Origin: PGYR01 sp041675005
Lineage (GTDB): Bacteria > Bacteroidota > Ignavibacteria > Kapaibacteriales > UBA2268
Direction of reading: 5' to 3'
DNA length: 64,000 bases
Assembly (NCBI GenBank): GCA_041675005.1
Contig: JBAYUQ010000016.1
Span: forward strand, 6,224 to 70,223
Notes under the pieces: generated by a model
Database searches by the model: none
What the model saw: only the letters and a program-made list of their open reading frames with translations
Told to the model about the DNA's origin: nothing
In this document: positions 18,300-27,894 of the stretch, in pieces
How positions within the stretch are numbered: the stretch's first letter is position 1
How the letters are laid out: every line of letters begins with the position of its first letter
Program-made: the position numbers and the translations under genes

Positions 18300-18333
18300 A
18301 AAAAAAAAGAGCGGCCAATAATTGGCAGCTCTT
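18300..18333 (-). terminator. Intrinsic terminator of the Omp28/ASH gene
   Basis: On the minus strand a stem AAGAGC-x-GCCAA pairs with TTGGC-x-GCTCTT (18307-18333), interrupted by one mismatch. It is followed by eight T. It lies 27 bp after the 18360-20324 stop. Confidence 0.8.
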
Positions 18334-18359
18334 ATTCTATATACTATTTAGTGTCTGTC

Positions 18360-20324
18360 TTAGTTATTTATAAACTTACCCGCACTGATTATTTTACCAT
18401 TGGAAGTAATGTTATATATTATTACTTGGTTGCGACTTAGTACATTAGTAGCTATTTGCACGTTACCAATACCAATATTTGAGCTTTGTTTATTCAACAT
18501 ATTACCATTCAGATCATAGAACGCAATTTCAATCATACTAACACTTTCATTACCATTGTCTATTTTAAGGTTTTGGTTATAGTAATTAACGTTGAAATCT
18601 CTGATAAAGCTCTCTACTGAAGATACACCATCGCCCATACCTGTTATTGGTACTTCTATTCTTCTTAGAGCTGGGTCAGTATTATTAGAGCGAATTATTA
18701 ATTTAGTTGTATATTCTTTATTGTATTTAGGTAAGAATTCTAGGACAATTGAATCTTGAGATTCGGCAGCGATTGTCTTATTGTATTCACCTACAAATTT
18801 GAATACACCATCCATTTGGTCGTCTATTGCACTATTCTTTAACTCTAGCTCTATATTACCAATATTATTAATTACAACAGATTTTCTAACCGGTTCTATA
18901 AAATCGGTAGTACCGAAGTCAACTGCTTCAGTAGCAACTTGTATAGAAGAGAATTGTTGCAAATTATCGCCTTCCCCTCTAAGTGTAATGCTATAAGATG
19001 ACTCGTTGGTCGCATTAGTATTGATAACCATAGTAGAGAAATAGTTGATTTCTTCTTTTGGTTTGAAGTTAACTTCTAAAGACAAATTCCCTTTTTCAGG
19101 CACATCAGGTATTTCATTGTTCAAGATTGTGAAAACACCTTCATCATTATCCATTATCTCAACAGAGCTAATTCGTAAAGTACCTTTACCAGTATTAGTA
19201 ATATTTACTATTTCTTTTTGTGATTTGGAAACTTTCCCGAAATCAAGTGCAGTAACATCAGTAGTTATAATCGGATTGTCACTACTCTCAACTTTCCCAT
19301 TTATTGGTATCACTAATTCTGGTGTATTAGTAGCGTTAGACTTTATTGTTACAAAAGTACTGTATTCACCTACTTCTTGATTAAGTAGTTTAACGCTTAA
19401 CAACTTTGTCATACCAGGGTAAATTCTAGTCTCCGATTCAAAGTGTTGAAGTGAAAAATTATCCTTCGAGTCTAGTTGAATACTAGATATATCTATAATG
19501 TTCATTGAGTTATTATATAACTCTATTGACTCCACTTCATTTTTATTAGATTCATCGAAATTCACAGAATCCTTATTTACAGCTATTATTGGCTTTTCAT
19601 TATATATCTTATTCTTCTCTGCTTGCGATACTTTCTTAGTCAAAGTATTTTGAACCCATGCAATAGCATAAATCTCATCCATATTCCAAAATTTCTCTAT
19701 TTCAAATGCAAATCTATTTCCCGAGAATCCAAGATCATTTCTATCAATTTGCTCTCCTCTCATAGGGTTCAAATCAATTTTTCTTGTAACATAATAATAA
19801 TCACTCTCACTAGTGTTACCTACTTGTGGAGCAACTACATGCCTTTCTATAATTGCACAAAATAGTAAATCTGACTTATCTACTGGAGTTTCTAAATCCA
19901 TTTTCACTTCTACGAATAAAAAATTATCGGTTACGAGACCTTTTTGTACTTTCATTTTTATCGGAACAAATTGACCTTTCTCCGAATTAATTTTATTTTG
20001 GAGGTTATTCATACCAACTACTTCCGAACCATTTACATACAAAGTAGGCAGTGAGAAAGTACTTTTATAGAGTAGTATTCTATCATCTAAATCCTTTCTC
20101 TGTTCCCAAAATAAATCAGGGTTTACATTCATGTGAATAGTCATCGGAATCACTTCTACATTACTATTTACAATATTGTTGAATTGGTTAGCAAGCGGAA
20201 GCAGGTCTGGGCTATTGTTCGAGCTAGTTGTCATTTGCTCAACTAGTATTAGCTTTTGTTCAGCTGAAAAACTTTGGCTAAATGCTAAAAGAAGAATAGA
20301 GCAAAACAGTAGGTTTTTTTTCAT
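18360..20324 (-). CDS. Secreted Omp28-like protein with ASH (choice-of-anchor D) domains
   Basis: A 654-residue exported protein (signal MKKNLLFCSILLLAFSQSFSA). The first part (about 22-230) resembles the Omp28-like module with a thioredoxin-like core (ILVEQMTTSSNNSPDLLPLA; the CxxC of true thioredoxins is absent). Three repeats of an immunoglobulin-like ASH fold follow, each around a LDFGKV or VDFGTT strand with phrases such as VNITNTGKGTL and VVINNIGNIEL. The end (FYDLNGNMLNKQS ... IIYNITSNGKIISAGKF) resembles a type IX sorting domain but lacks the usual PNP motif. It is probably a surface or periplasmic structural or peptide-binding protein. Transcribed alone, with its own terminator. Confidence 0.7.
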   Translation of the reverse strand: MKKNLLFCSILLLAFSQSFSAEQKLILVEQMTTSSNNSPDLLPLANQFNNIVNSNVEVIPMTIHMNVNPDLFWEQRKDLDDRILLYKSTFSLPTLYVNGSEVVGMNNLQNKINSEKGQFVPIKMKVQKGLVTDNFLFVEVKMDLETPVDKSDLLFCAIIERHVVAPQVGNTSESDYYYVTRKIDLNPMRGEQIDRNDLGFSGNRFAFEIEKFWNMDEIYAIAWVQNTLTKKVSQAEKNKIYNEKPIIAVNKDSVNFDESNKNEVESIELYNNSMNIIDISSIQLDSKDNFSLQHFESETRIYPGMTKLLSVKLLNQEVGEYSTFVTIKSNATNTPELVIPINGKVESSDNPIITTDVTALDFGKVSKSQKEIVNITNTGKGTLRISSVEIMDNDEGVFTILNNEIPDVPEKGNLSLEVNFKPKEEINYFSTMVINTNATNESSYSITLRGEGDNLQQFSSIQVATEAVDFGTTDFIEPVRKSVVINNIGNIELELKNSAIDDQMDGVFKFVGEYNKTIAAESQDSIVLEFLPKYNKEYTTKLIIRSNNTDPALRRIEVPITGMGDGVSSVESFIRDFNVNYYNQNLKIDNGNESVSMIEIAFYDLNGNMLNKQSSNIGIGNVQIATNVLSRNQVIIYNITSNGKIISAGKFINN

Positions 20325-20506
20325 TTTTACACCTTTTTAGTAATTTTAATTTAAAATAATTTCTAAATATAGTAATGTTTGTACTTCATAACAACAATTA
20401 AACTTTAAAAAAATTACATTTATTATAAATTATTGCACTTTTTTTCTATTATTTAGATGAATTTCGTATGTTATCAAATTCAATTCATAATAAGCAGCAA
20501 TAACTT

Positions 20507-22006
20507 ATGAGAGCAAAATATTTAACCAGTGGTCTTATCATCCTGATACTTCTTTTTATACCTACATATTTACAAATTTTTCCGACTTGGATATTTACAA
20601 TAATTGCAGCCCTTTACATATTGGGTATATACAATGTATTCCAAACGAAGCACACTATACTTAGGAATTTCCCACTGTTGGGTTATTTTAGATATTTATT
20701 CGAGTTTATCTCACCCGAGATACAACAATACTTCATAGAAACATCAACCGATGGAAGGCCTTTCTCCCGTAATCACCGTTCTCTAGTTTACAGAAGGGCT
20801 AAAAACATAAGCGATACAGTTGCCTTCGGTACTCAAAATGATTTGGATAAAATGGAATATGAGGGTCTGAGACATTCCATCTATGCTAAAGAACCAAAAC
20901 ACGAACTACCTAGAGTCAAAATAGGCGGTCCAAAGTGTGAGAAACCTTATGAAGCATCTATTTACAATATCTCTGCTATGAGCTTTGGTGCATTGAGCAA
21001 AAATGCGATTATGGCGCTCAACAAAGGTGCACTCAAAGGTGGGTTTTACCACAATACTGGTGAAGGTGGTATATCATCATATCACTTGCAAGGTGGAGAT
21101 TTGGTTTGGCAAATAGGTACTGGGTACTTTGGTTGTAGAACTGAAGATGGTCGATTTAATCCTGAAACATTCAAAAAAAATGCTGCTATTCCCGAAGTTA
21201 AGATGATCGAATTAAAAATATCACAGGGAGCAAAACCCGGTCACGGTGGAGTATTACCAAGTATAAAAAACACCGAAGAAATCGCATCTATCAGACATAT
21301 AAAACCGGGTACTACGGTGCTTTCACCTCCAGGTCATAAAGAGTTTAACGATGCACAAGGGTTACTAGAATTCATCGAGAAACTGCGTGAGTTATCGGGT
21401 GGTAAGCCGATTGGAATGAAGCTTTGTATTGGACGTACTGAGGAATTCAAGGAAATTTGTGCACTGATGGAAAAGACAGGTATGATGCCAGATTTCATCA
21501 CAGTAGATGGTGCTGAAGGTGGTACAGGAGCTGCACCATTAGAATTCTCCGATTCGGTAGGAATGCCACTTCAACCGGGGCTTATATTTGTTAATAAAAC
21601 GTTAATCAAATATGGACTAAGAGATAAAATTAGTGTTATTGCATCAGGTAAAATAGTAACTGCCGAATCAGTTCTGAAGAACCTTGCTTTGGGTGCAGAT
21701 ATCTGTAATTCTGCACGTGGGTTTATGTTTGCTATCGGCTGTATCCAAGCCCTTCGTTGCAATACAAACAACTGTCCAACTGGAGTTGCTACTCAAGACG
21801 AGGCACTAGTAAAAGGGCTTGTAGTCAGTGACAAGTCGGAGAGAGTATTCAACTTTCATAATAACACAGTCTATGCAGTCATGGAACTACTCGCTGCTTG
21901 TGGAAAGGACAATATAGATGAAGTAGATATGAAAATGTTCGTCCGTGGAGATGAATTTGTAAATCTAGCAAATAAATATTACCCCGATAGTTTTACAATG
22001 GATTGA
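20507..22006 (+). CDS. FMN-binding glutamate synthase family protein, membrane-anchored
   Basis: A 499-residue protein made of two N-terminal hydrophobic helices (about 6-45) and the FMN/synthase domain of the glutamate synthase large subunit. It has ISAMSFGALSKNAI, then NTGEGGISSYH, then DGAEGGTGAAPLEF, then ASGKIVTAESV, and the Cys-containing CNTNNCPTGVATQ near 422-434. These are the flavin and iron-sulfur elements of the GltB central domain. The glutaminase domain and the C-terminal beta helix are missing, as in archaeal-type or stand-alone versions. The true electron donor and substrate of such proteins are uncertain, so glutamate synthesis is not proven. It lies 12 bp upstream of the first CotH gene, which may be only chance. 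Confidence 0.85.
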   Translation: MRAKYLTSGLIILILLFIPTYLQIFPTWIFTIIAALYILGIYNVFQTKHTILRNFPLLGYFRYLFEFISPEIQQYFIETSTDGRPFSRNHRSLVYRRAKNISDTVAFGTQNDLDKMEYEGLRHSIYAKEPKHELPRVKIGGPKCEKPYEASIYNISAMSFGALSKNAIMALNKGALKGGFYHNTGEGGISSYHLQGGDLVWQIGTGYFGCRTEDGRFNPETFKKNAAIPEVKMIELKISQGAKPGHGGVLPSIKNTEEIASIRHIKPGTTVLSPPGHKEFNDAQGLLEFIEKLRELSGGKPIGMKLCIGRTEEFKEICALMEKTGMMPDFITVDGAEGGTGAAPLEFSDSVGMPLQPGLIFVNKTLIKYGLRDKISVIASGKIVTAESVLKNLALGADICNSARGFMFAIGCIQALRCNTNNCPTGVATQDEALVKGLVVSDKSERVFNFHNNTVYAVMELLAACGKDNIDEVDMKMFVRGDEFVNLANKYYPDSFTMD

Positions 22007-22018
22007 TATTCCTTATAT

Positions 22019-24283
22019 TTGGGAATGAGAAGACTATTAATACTATTATTTTTGATTAGCTATACTAGCTATGGGCAGCTACAAATAAATGAAGTTTGTT
22101 CGGATAATGATGAGCTTTTGCAATCTGCTAATAGTGAGTATTGCGATTGGATAGAGATATATAATAACTCGGATAAGCCCGTACAATTATCAGATTATTA
22201 CCTAACCGATGACGAAAAAAAGTTAGATAAATGGAAATTCACTACACAGATATTACCTGTAAGCAAGTATATGCTTGTATTTGCTTCGGGGTTAGACGGG
22301 CTAATCGTTGGAGAGCAACACTCCAATTTCAAGCTATCTAGCAAAGGTGAAACACTATACCTAACAGATGGAACTAACACCATAGATAAAGTAAAATTCG
22401 GAAAAATAAACGAAGATTACACTTTCGGAAGATTAGAAGAAAACTCTGAAATACTAACAAACCTAGCAATTCCTACACCAGGTGAATCAAACAGAAACAG
22501 CGGCACTGTAATAGCAAGCAGAGAGTCGGGCTACTATGTCTCCGAATTTGATTTGACTCTAACAGCAGCATCTGGTCAGCAAATATACTACACAACTAAC
22601 GGCGACGATCCAACAATTGAGTCGTTCCAATACTCAGGCGAGATAGAAATAGAAGACGAGTATGAGGTTTATGAATACTTAGACGTACCTACTACTACCC
22701 TAGATAGTTTAAAATGTGGGGTAGAGTGGTCTAAACCAACTCAACAAATACCAAGAAGCCATGTTATCAGCTATCGGGTAATAGATGAGAATGGTGTTGA
22801 AGGTAAAGTTCATAGGAAGACATACTTTTTGGGTAATGAACATAAGTTACCTATTGTCAGTATTACCGTTGATAATAAGAGCTTATTCAGCCAAGATTCT
22901 GGAATCTATATTCCTGGTAATATGCTCGACCCTAACTACCCTTGTTGGACTGGTAATTACTATCAGAAAGATTGGGAACGAAGCGCTACTTTAACATATA
23001 TTGAAGATGGTAAGACAGTATTCGAAGAAAACGCAGGCATTAGAACACATGGTGGAGGTACGAGAGCTTTACCACAAAAATCTATAAAGTTCTACGCAAG
23101 AAAGGAATATGGGATTAATAAATTTGATAATGTCTTTTTCCCTGAAATAGATGTAAAGGAATTCAATAGCTTGCTTATCAGAACAACTATGGCGGGTTGG
23201 AATGGAACCATATTCAAAGACGCACTTACTCACGAATGTGTAAAGAATCTGAACTTGGATAGAACTCATATTAAACCCGTAGTCGTATATATAAATGGTA
23301 ACTATTGGGGATTGGCTGAGTTGAGAACTAGATTGGACGAGGACTACTTCTCTGAAAAATACAACATCGATAAAGACAGTATAAATATAATCCATGCAGA
23401 TAGTCCAGATTTTGCGAAGAATGGTACTTACGATGACTTCGCTCCTGTCTATGATTTCATTGTAAATAATGATTTATCAGTTACAGCTAATTACGAATAT
23501 ATAGACAGCCGAATAGACATAGATAATATGATTGATTATTATATAGCAGACATGTATTTCAATAATTTTGATTGGCCGGGTAATAATTTCCTTATTTGGA
23601 ATAGTATGGAGATGGATAAAAAATATCGGGGATTATTCTATGATTTAGATGGTGGTTGGAATGATTACACTTATGATATGTTCGAACATACAGCCCAGCT
23701 AGAACATAGCGATTGGCCAAATCCTAAGAATATCAATATAGTCCAACAAAAGCTTTTAGGCAACGGAATATTCAAATCAAAGTTCATAGACCGAATACTA
23801 TTCCTACTTGATAATGATTTCAAATTTGAGATAATAGAGTCATTAATTGCATTGTATATTACTAAATATGAATCTGAAATAGAGAATAATATTGTACGGT
23901 TTGGATTTCCAGAGAGTAAAGACAAATGGTTAGCTGATATAGATTATTATCTAACTTCGTTCGCTAGGGAAAGAGAATGCTATTTTAGACAGCATCTTAA
24001 GGATTTCTTCGATTTGGATAGCAATGTCTTGTGTATTCCTTCTTCAGTTAATTACGCATCTACTGATGATTGGACCATCTCCCCCAACCCAGCTAGTGAC
24101 TATATTACTATTGATAATATTAGCTCCGATGTGATATATATTGTAGATGTTCACGGCAAAGAGATAATGCAGATAGATGCAAATTACAAGAACAAACTAA
24201 CAGTAGATATTAGCAAATTGGCTCCCTCTATTTACTTTGTGAAATCGAGCAACCGAGTTTATAAATTCATAAAAATAAGATGA
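22019..24283 (+). CDS. Secreted CotH kinase family protein with lamin-tail domain and T9SS tail (copy 1)
   Basis: A 754-residue exported protein (signal to about residue 20). A lamin-tail domain (about 21-140, LQINEVCSDND ... CDWIEIYNNSDKPVQLSDYY) is followed by a chitobiase-like beta sandwich (about 165-255, ASGQQIYYTTNGDDPT). The CotH kinase-like domain covers about 260-650. Its landmarks are YWGLAELRTRLDEDYF, then MYFNNFDWPGNN, then LFYDLDGGW, whose Asp-x-Asp lies where CotH kinases bind Mg. CotH of Bacillus phosphorylates spore-coat proteins. The last 68 residues (ISPNPASDYITIDNIS ... VYKFIKIR) are a type IX sorting domain. It overlaps the next gene by 4 bp, so the two paralogues form an operon. 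The target protein is unknown. Confidence 0.85.
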   Translation: MGMRRLLILLFLISYTSYGQLQINEVCSDNDELLQSANSEYCDWIEIYNNSDKPVQLSDYYLTDDEKKLDKWKFTTQILPVSKYMLVFASGLDGLIVGEQHSNFKLSSKGETLYLTDGTNTIDKVKFGKINEDYTFGRLEENSEILTNLAIPTPGESNRNSGTVIASRESGYYVSEFDLTLTAASGQQIYYTTNGDDPTIESFQYSGEIEIEDEYEVYEYLDVPTTTLDSLKCGVEWSKPTQQIPRSHVISYRVIDENGVEGKVHRKTYFLGNEHKLPIVSITVDNKSLFSQDSGIYIPGNMLDPNYPCWTGNYYQKDWERSATLTYIEDGKTVFEENAGIRTHGGGTRALPQKSIKFYARKEYGINKFDNVFFPEIDVKEFNSLLIRTTMAGWNGTIFKDALTHECVKNLNLDRTHIKPVVVYINGNYWGLAELRTRLDEDYFSEKYNIDKDSINIIHADSPDFAKNGTYDDFAPVYDFIVNNDLSVTANYEYIDSRIDIDNMIDYYIADMYFNNFDWPGNNFLIWNSMEMDKKYRGLFYDLDGGWNDYTYDMFEHTAQLEHSDWPNPKNINIVQQKLLGNGIFKSKFIDRILFLLDNDFKFEIIESLIALYITKYESEIENNIVRFGFPESKDKWLADIDYYLTSFARERECYFRQHLKDFFDLDSNVLCIPSSVNYASTDDWTISPNPASDYITIDNISSDVIYIVDVHGKEIMQIDANYKNKLTVDISKLAPSIYFVKSSNRVYKFIKIR
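24077..24280 (+). repeat. Near-identical sorting-domain DNA, copy 1
   Basis: 204 bp encoding the T9SS tail of the first CotH gene. It matches 26338-26541 with about eight differences by eye, mostly synonymous, while the preceding parts of the two genes differ at many residues. This suggests gene conversion of the tail. Confidence 0.75.
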
Positions 24284-26544
24284 TGAAACATATTATAATA
24301 TTACTATTACTGACTAGCTATATCGGCTATGGACAGCTACAAATAAACGAAGTTTGTTCAGATAATGATGAGCTTCTACAAGCGGCAGATGGTGAATATT
24401 ATGATTGGATAGAGATATATAATAAATCTGATATGCCAATACAGTTATCAGATTATTATCTAACTGATGACGAGAAGAAATTAAACAAATGGAGATTCAC
24501 TTCACATATACTACCCTCCAATCAGTTTATCTTAGTTTATGCTTCGGGATTAAATGGACTAATTCTTGGCGAACAGCACGCTAATTTCAAGTTATCTAGC
24601 AAGGGAGAAACGTTATTTCTGACCGATGGTGTGAATATAGTTGATATGTTAGAGTTCGGTCGTATTAACGAAGATTACACTTACGGACGATTAGAAGAAA
24701 GTTCTGCGTTACTAACTAACTTGGCAACTCCCACTCCGGGAGAATCAAACAGAAGCAGCGGTACCATAATAGCTGATAAACACTCAGGAATATATAATTC
24801 GGAGTTCAATTTAACTCTAAAAGCTGCTGCTGGTCAGAAAATCTACTATACAACCAACGGTGACGACCCAACTACTGAATCGCAAATGTATACAGGTCCC
24901 ATATATATAAAGGACGAATACGAAGTTTACGATTATTTAAACACACCTACAACCCCATCTGATGAGGCTAAATGCTATCATTCCTGGAAAAAAGTCGAAG
25001 TCGAAATACCTAGGTGTAATGTAATTAGCTTCAGAGTATTAGATGATAATGATGAATTAGGAAATGTCTTTAGTAAATCATTTTTCTTTCAGAAACCCCA
25101 ACAATTTTCTGTTCTAAGTATAGTTACAGATAATCAAAACCTTTTCAATTATGATACTGGTATATATGTACCAGGAGTGAAGTCTGAGACTTATAATTTA
25201 TGTTATTCTGGTAATTATAATATGAGAGGAAGTGAATGGGAGAGGCCTCTTACATTTGCGTATATCAAAGATGACGAATTGGTGACAGAGCAAAATGCAG
25301 GGATGAGGATTCATGGCTCTTGGTCTAGAGGTGCCCCTCAAAAATCATTACGCCTATATGCCAGAAAGAGCTATGGTATTAATAAATTCCCTAATGATTT
25401 TCTGCCTGAATTGGAATTAAAGAGCCTAGATAATTTTATAGTTCGTGCGACTATGAGTGATTTCAGCCGAGCATTAATAAAAGACGCTGTATCAATGGAG
25501 AGTGTGAGGGGATTAAATTTCGAACAGATATACATAGAACCTGTAATTGTATATATAAATGGTAACTATTGGGGAATTCATGAAATAAGAAATAGATTCG
25601 ATGAGGACTATTTTGCTGAGAAATATGGTTTAGATGAAGACAGCATTGATATTGTCATACCTGTTGTGTTTGGAAATCCTTCGGAATTGAAATACCAAAA
25701 GATGAAAGCAGTGTATGATTTCATAGTTGAGAATGACCTTTCGAAAGTAGAAAATTATAATTATATTCAACAGGTCTTTGATATACCACAGATTATAGAC
25801 TATTTTATAGCTGAGACATATTTTGCCAACACAGATTGGCCTGTTAATAATATGCAGTTTTGGAATTCAAATATTGATAAGAAATATAAGCCCTTATACT
25901 ATGATCTAGATGCTGGGTGGCGAGATAGTAGAAAAGACATGATAGAATATGCATCACAAATGGAACATGACAATTATCCTAATCCGCGAAACACAAATGT
26001 TATATTCTCAAAGCTTTTATCAAATATAGTATTCAAACAGCAATTCATTGATCGGGCACTATACCTAATTGAAAACGAGTTTTCCTACGAAAAGCTGAAG
26101 CCAATAATAGACAAATACGTCAATAAATATAGTACGGAAATGATCAATAATATTGATAGGTGGCACTACCCAGTAAGTGAGTCAGAATGGCAAAAAAAGC
26201 TTTTTGAAGATTATTATGAATTTGCACTGCTACGAGGCTGCTACTATAAAATGCATTTAGTCTACCATTTTGATTTAGATTCGTCTATTTTGTGTGTAGC
26301 TACCCCAGTAGCTTCAACAAACCAAGAGGTACTTTCTATCTCCCCCAACCCAGCGAGTGACTATATCACTATAGATAATATTAGCTCCGATGTGATATAT
26401 ATTGTAGATGTTCACGGGAAAGAGATAATGCTGATAGATGCAAATTACAAGAACAAACTAACGATAGATATTAGCAAATTGGCTCCCTCTATTTACTTTG
26501 TGAAATCGAGCAACCGAGTTTACAAATTCATAAAAATAAGATAA
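24280..26544 (+). CDS. Secreted CotH kinase family protein with lamin-tail domain and T9SS tail (copy 2)
   Basis: A 754-residue paralogue of the gene before it, with the same length and domain order: signal, lamin-tail (DDELLQAADGEYYDWIEIYN is a variant of copy 1), chitobiase-like sandwich (AAGQKIYYTTNGDDPT), CotH domain and type IX sorting tail. The CotH motifs are YWGIHEIRNRFDEDYF, TYFANTDWPVNN and YYDLDAGW. The ATG overlaps the stop of copy 1 (ATGATGA; either ATG could start). The CotH domains differ at many positions whereas the sorting domains are almost identical, so the kinase or substrate-binding parts may have diverged in specificity. Both are probably co-translated and displayed at the cell surface. 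Confidence 0.85.
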   Translation: MMKHIIILLLLTSYIGYGQLQINEVCSDNDELLQAADGEYYDWIEIYNKSDMPIQLSDYYLTDDEKKLNKWRFTSHILPSNQFILVYASGLNGLILGEQHANFKLSSKGETLFLTDGVNIVDMLEFGRINEDYTYGRLEESSALLTNLATPTPGESNRSSGTIIADKHSGIYNSEFNLTLKAAAGQKIYYTTNGDDPTTESQMYTGPIYIKDEYEVYDYLNTPTTPSDEAKCYHSWKKVEVEIPRCNVISFRVLDDNDELGNVFSKSFFFQKPQQFSVLSIVTDNQNLFNYDTGIYVPGVKSETYNLCYSGNYNMRGSEWERPLTFAYIKDDELVTEQNAGMRIHGSWSRGAPQKSLRLYARKSYGINKFPNDFLPELELKSLDNFIVRATMSDFSRALIKDAVSMESVRGLNFEQIYIEPVIVYINGNYWGIHEIRNRFDEDYFAEKYGLDEDSIDIVIPVVFGNPSELKYQKMKAVYDFIVENDLSKVENYNYIQQVFDIPQIIDYFIAETYFANTDWPVNNMQFWNSNIDKKYKPLYYDLDAGWRDSRKDMIEYASQMEHDNYPNPRNTNVIFSKLLSNIVFKQQFIDRALYLIENEFSYEKLKPIIDKYVNKYSTEMINNIDRWHYPVSESEWQKKLFEDYYEFALLRGCYYKMHLVYHFDLDSSILCVATPVASTNQEVLSISPNPASDYITIDNISSDVIYIVDVHGKEIMLIDANYKNKLTIDISKLAPSIYFVKSSNRVYKFIKIR
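26338..26541 (+). repeat. Near-identical sorting-domain DNA, copy 2
   Basis: Partner of 24077-24280. At the protein level the two copies differ at only two places, Gln/Leu after EIM and Val/Ile after KLT. Confidence 0.75.
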
Positions 26545-26561
26545 AATTATTTTAGCTTTGT

Positions 26562-27077
26562 TTACCTTATCTGATATGAGTACCCAATTTGGAATAATAA
26601 CTGAGGATTGGGAAAAGAACCACTACCTGCTGAGAGACCAACACCTAATATAAAACCCCTGGTGTTCATCATATAGTTTATACCTATGTAATCCCATGTG
26701 TTATAGACACGGTAGCCGTAGCCACTATACCCAGTATCCTCTATTTTAGTCATTCCAGCAGCTAAAGAGATTGCGTGGTAAGTCCGCTCTACTTCGTTAA
26801 ACTTATATCCCAAATCTACTTGGATTCCTGTTATAGTGTTTAGAGCCATACCTGTAAGCCGGACTAATATTTTATCTGCATGAATTGCTCCTGTTAAGTT
26901 GATTCCGGAGGGTGTACCAAAAACAGCCCCGATTTCTCCACTTATAGGATCTATTTTTGCTTTAGAATTCATAAATACGGTGTCTTTTGTAACAACATAT
27001 ACCGTGTCTTTGGTTTGCGATTGAAGCGAGATTGCCCCAATAGACAATGCGATTATTAATATTAGTACTGTTTTCAT
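26562..27077 (-). CDS. Small exported beta-barrel-like protein
   Basis: A 171-residue protein with a cleavable signal (MKTVLILIIALSIGAISLQSQ). The mature part begins with TKDTVYVVTKDTVF and continues with alternating hydrophobic beta strands rich in Gly and aromatic residues (YHAISLAAGMTKI, FILGVGLSAGSGSF, PQLLFQIGYSYQIR). This looks like a small outer-membrane or periplasmic barrel. The DTVYVV repeat at the mature N-terminus is common in exported proteins of the FCB group. It is convergent with the second CotH gene (17 bp apart) and divergent from the ECF sigma gene. I do not recognise a family. Confidence 0.55.
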   Translation of the reverse strand: MKTVLILIIALSIGAISLQSQTKDTVYVVTKDTVFMNSKAKIDPISGEIGAVFGTPSGINLTGAIHADKILVRLTGMALNTITGIQVDLGYKFNEVERTYHAISLAAGMTKIEDTGYSGYGYRVYNTWDYIGINYMMNTRGFILGVGLSAGSGSFPNPQLLFQIGYSYQIR

Positions 27078-27304
27078 TATTCCTGTTGAGTTTTTTTAAG
27101 TTTTAATATTCGTAAAATTAATAAAATTTCTCTAGAGTAGTCAATTTAATTGAATAATTGATTGCTGGTTTAGTGAGGAGAATTCGCATATCATAAGTCA
27201 ATATTTAGTATATTACTCCTTAATCTTATAATAATTACGGAAAAGTTGTTCTTTTTTGTTCCCTTTTTGGGGTTAGTGTGTTATTATAATCAGACAGTGA
27301 CATA

Positions 27305-27877
27305 ATGCGGATTATGAATAGAAATTTAAAAAAACATAGCGACTTAGATTTGATCTCAGAAATGTTTGAGACCAAACAAAAGGAGGAATTAGCTTTTAGT
27401 GAGCTATATGATCGCTATGAGTCTATGCTCAGAGCTTATGTCATTACTGTGATTAGAGACAATACAATAACAGAAGATATAGTACAAGAGACTTTCATTA
27501 GTTTTTATAATACTATAAAAAAAGGTAACGAATTCCCAAATGTTCCGGGGTTTTTGATAAGAGTAGCACGTAATTTGTGTTTGAACACAAAAAGAAAAGA
27601 CAATCGTAATACTCCTTTAGGCGACTATGATGTAGCCAGTGTTAATACTAGTGGGTATGAGAATAAAGAGCTATTGGAGTTGATAATAATGTCAACAGAA
27701 TTCCTAAAAGATAAGTACAGAAGAGCGTTTATGCTCAAAGAGTTCGAGGGAATGAAGTACAGAGAAATAGCAGAAATAGAATCAATCGCATTGGAAACCG
27801 CAAAAATCCGTGTTATGCGAGCTAGAAAGATGGTTATAAGTACATTAAAACCATATATAAAAGATATTAGTAAATAG
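27305..27877 (+). CDS. ECF-type RNA polymerase sigma factor
   Basis: A 190-residue sigma-70 family factor of the extracytoplasmic-function type. Region 2 is FSELYDRYESML ... ITEDIVQETFISFYN (about 35-75); region 4 is EFEGMKYREIAEIESIALET with the helix-turn-helix AKIRVMRARKMV (about 140-180). Region 3 is missing, as in all ECF factors. It is the first gene of a tight operon with a membrane protein that looks like its anti-sigma factor (17 bp downstream) and two lipoproteins. The start could be the ATG at 27305 or 27314; neither has a strong ribosome site. A possible TATAAT lies at 27285-27290, close upstream, but no convincing -35 partner was found. It likely directs its own operon. Confidence 0.9.
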   Translation: MRIMNRNLKKHSDLDLISEMFETKQKEELAFSELYDRYESMLRAYVITVIRDNTITEDIVQETFISFYNTIKKGNEFPNVPGFLIRVARNLCLNTKRKDNRNTPLGDYDVASVNTSGYENKELLELIIMSTEFLKDKYRRAFMLKEFEGMKYREIAEIESIALETAKIRVMRARKMVISTLKPYIKDISK

Positions 27878-27894
27878 GCCGAAAGGTAAACACT

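Noticed and set aside
27285..27290. TATAAT as the promoter of the ECF sigma gene
   Set aside because: No convincing -35 partner at the right distance; only a note was kept.
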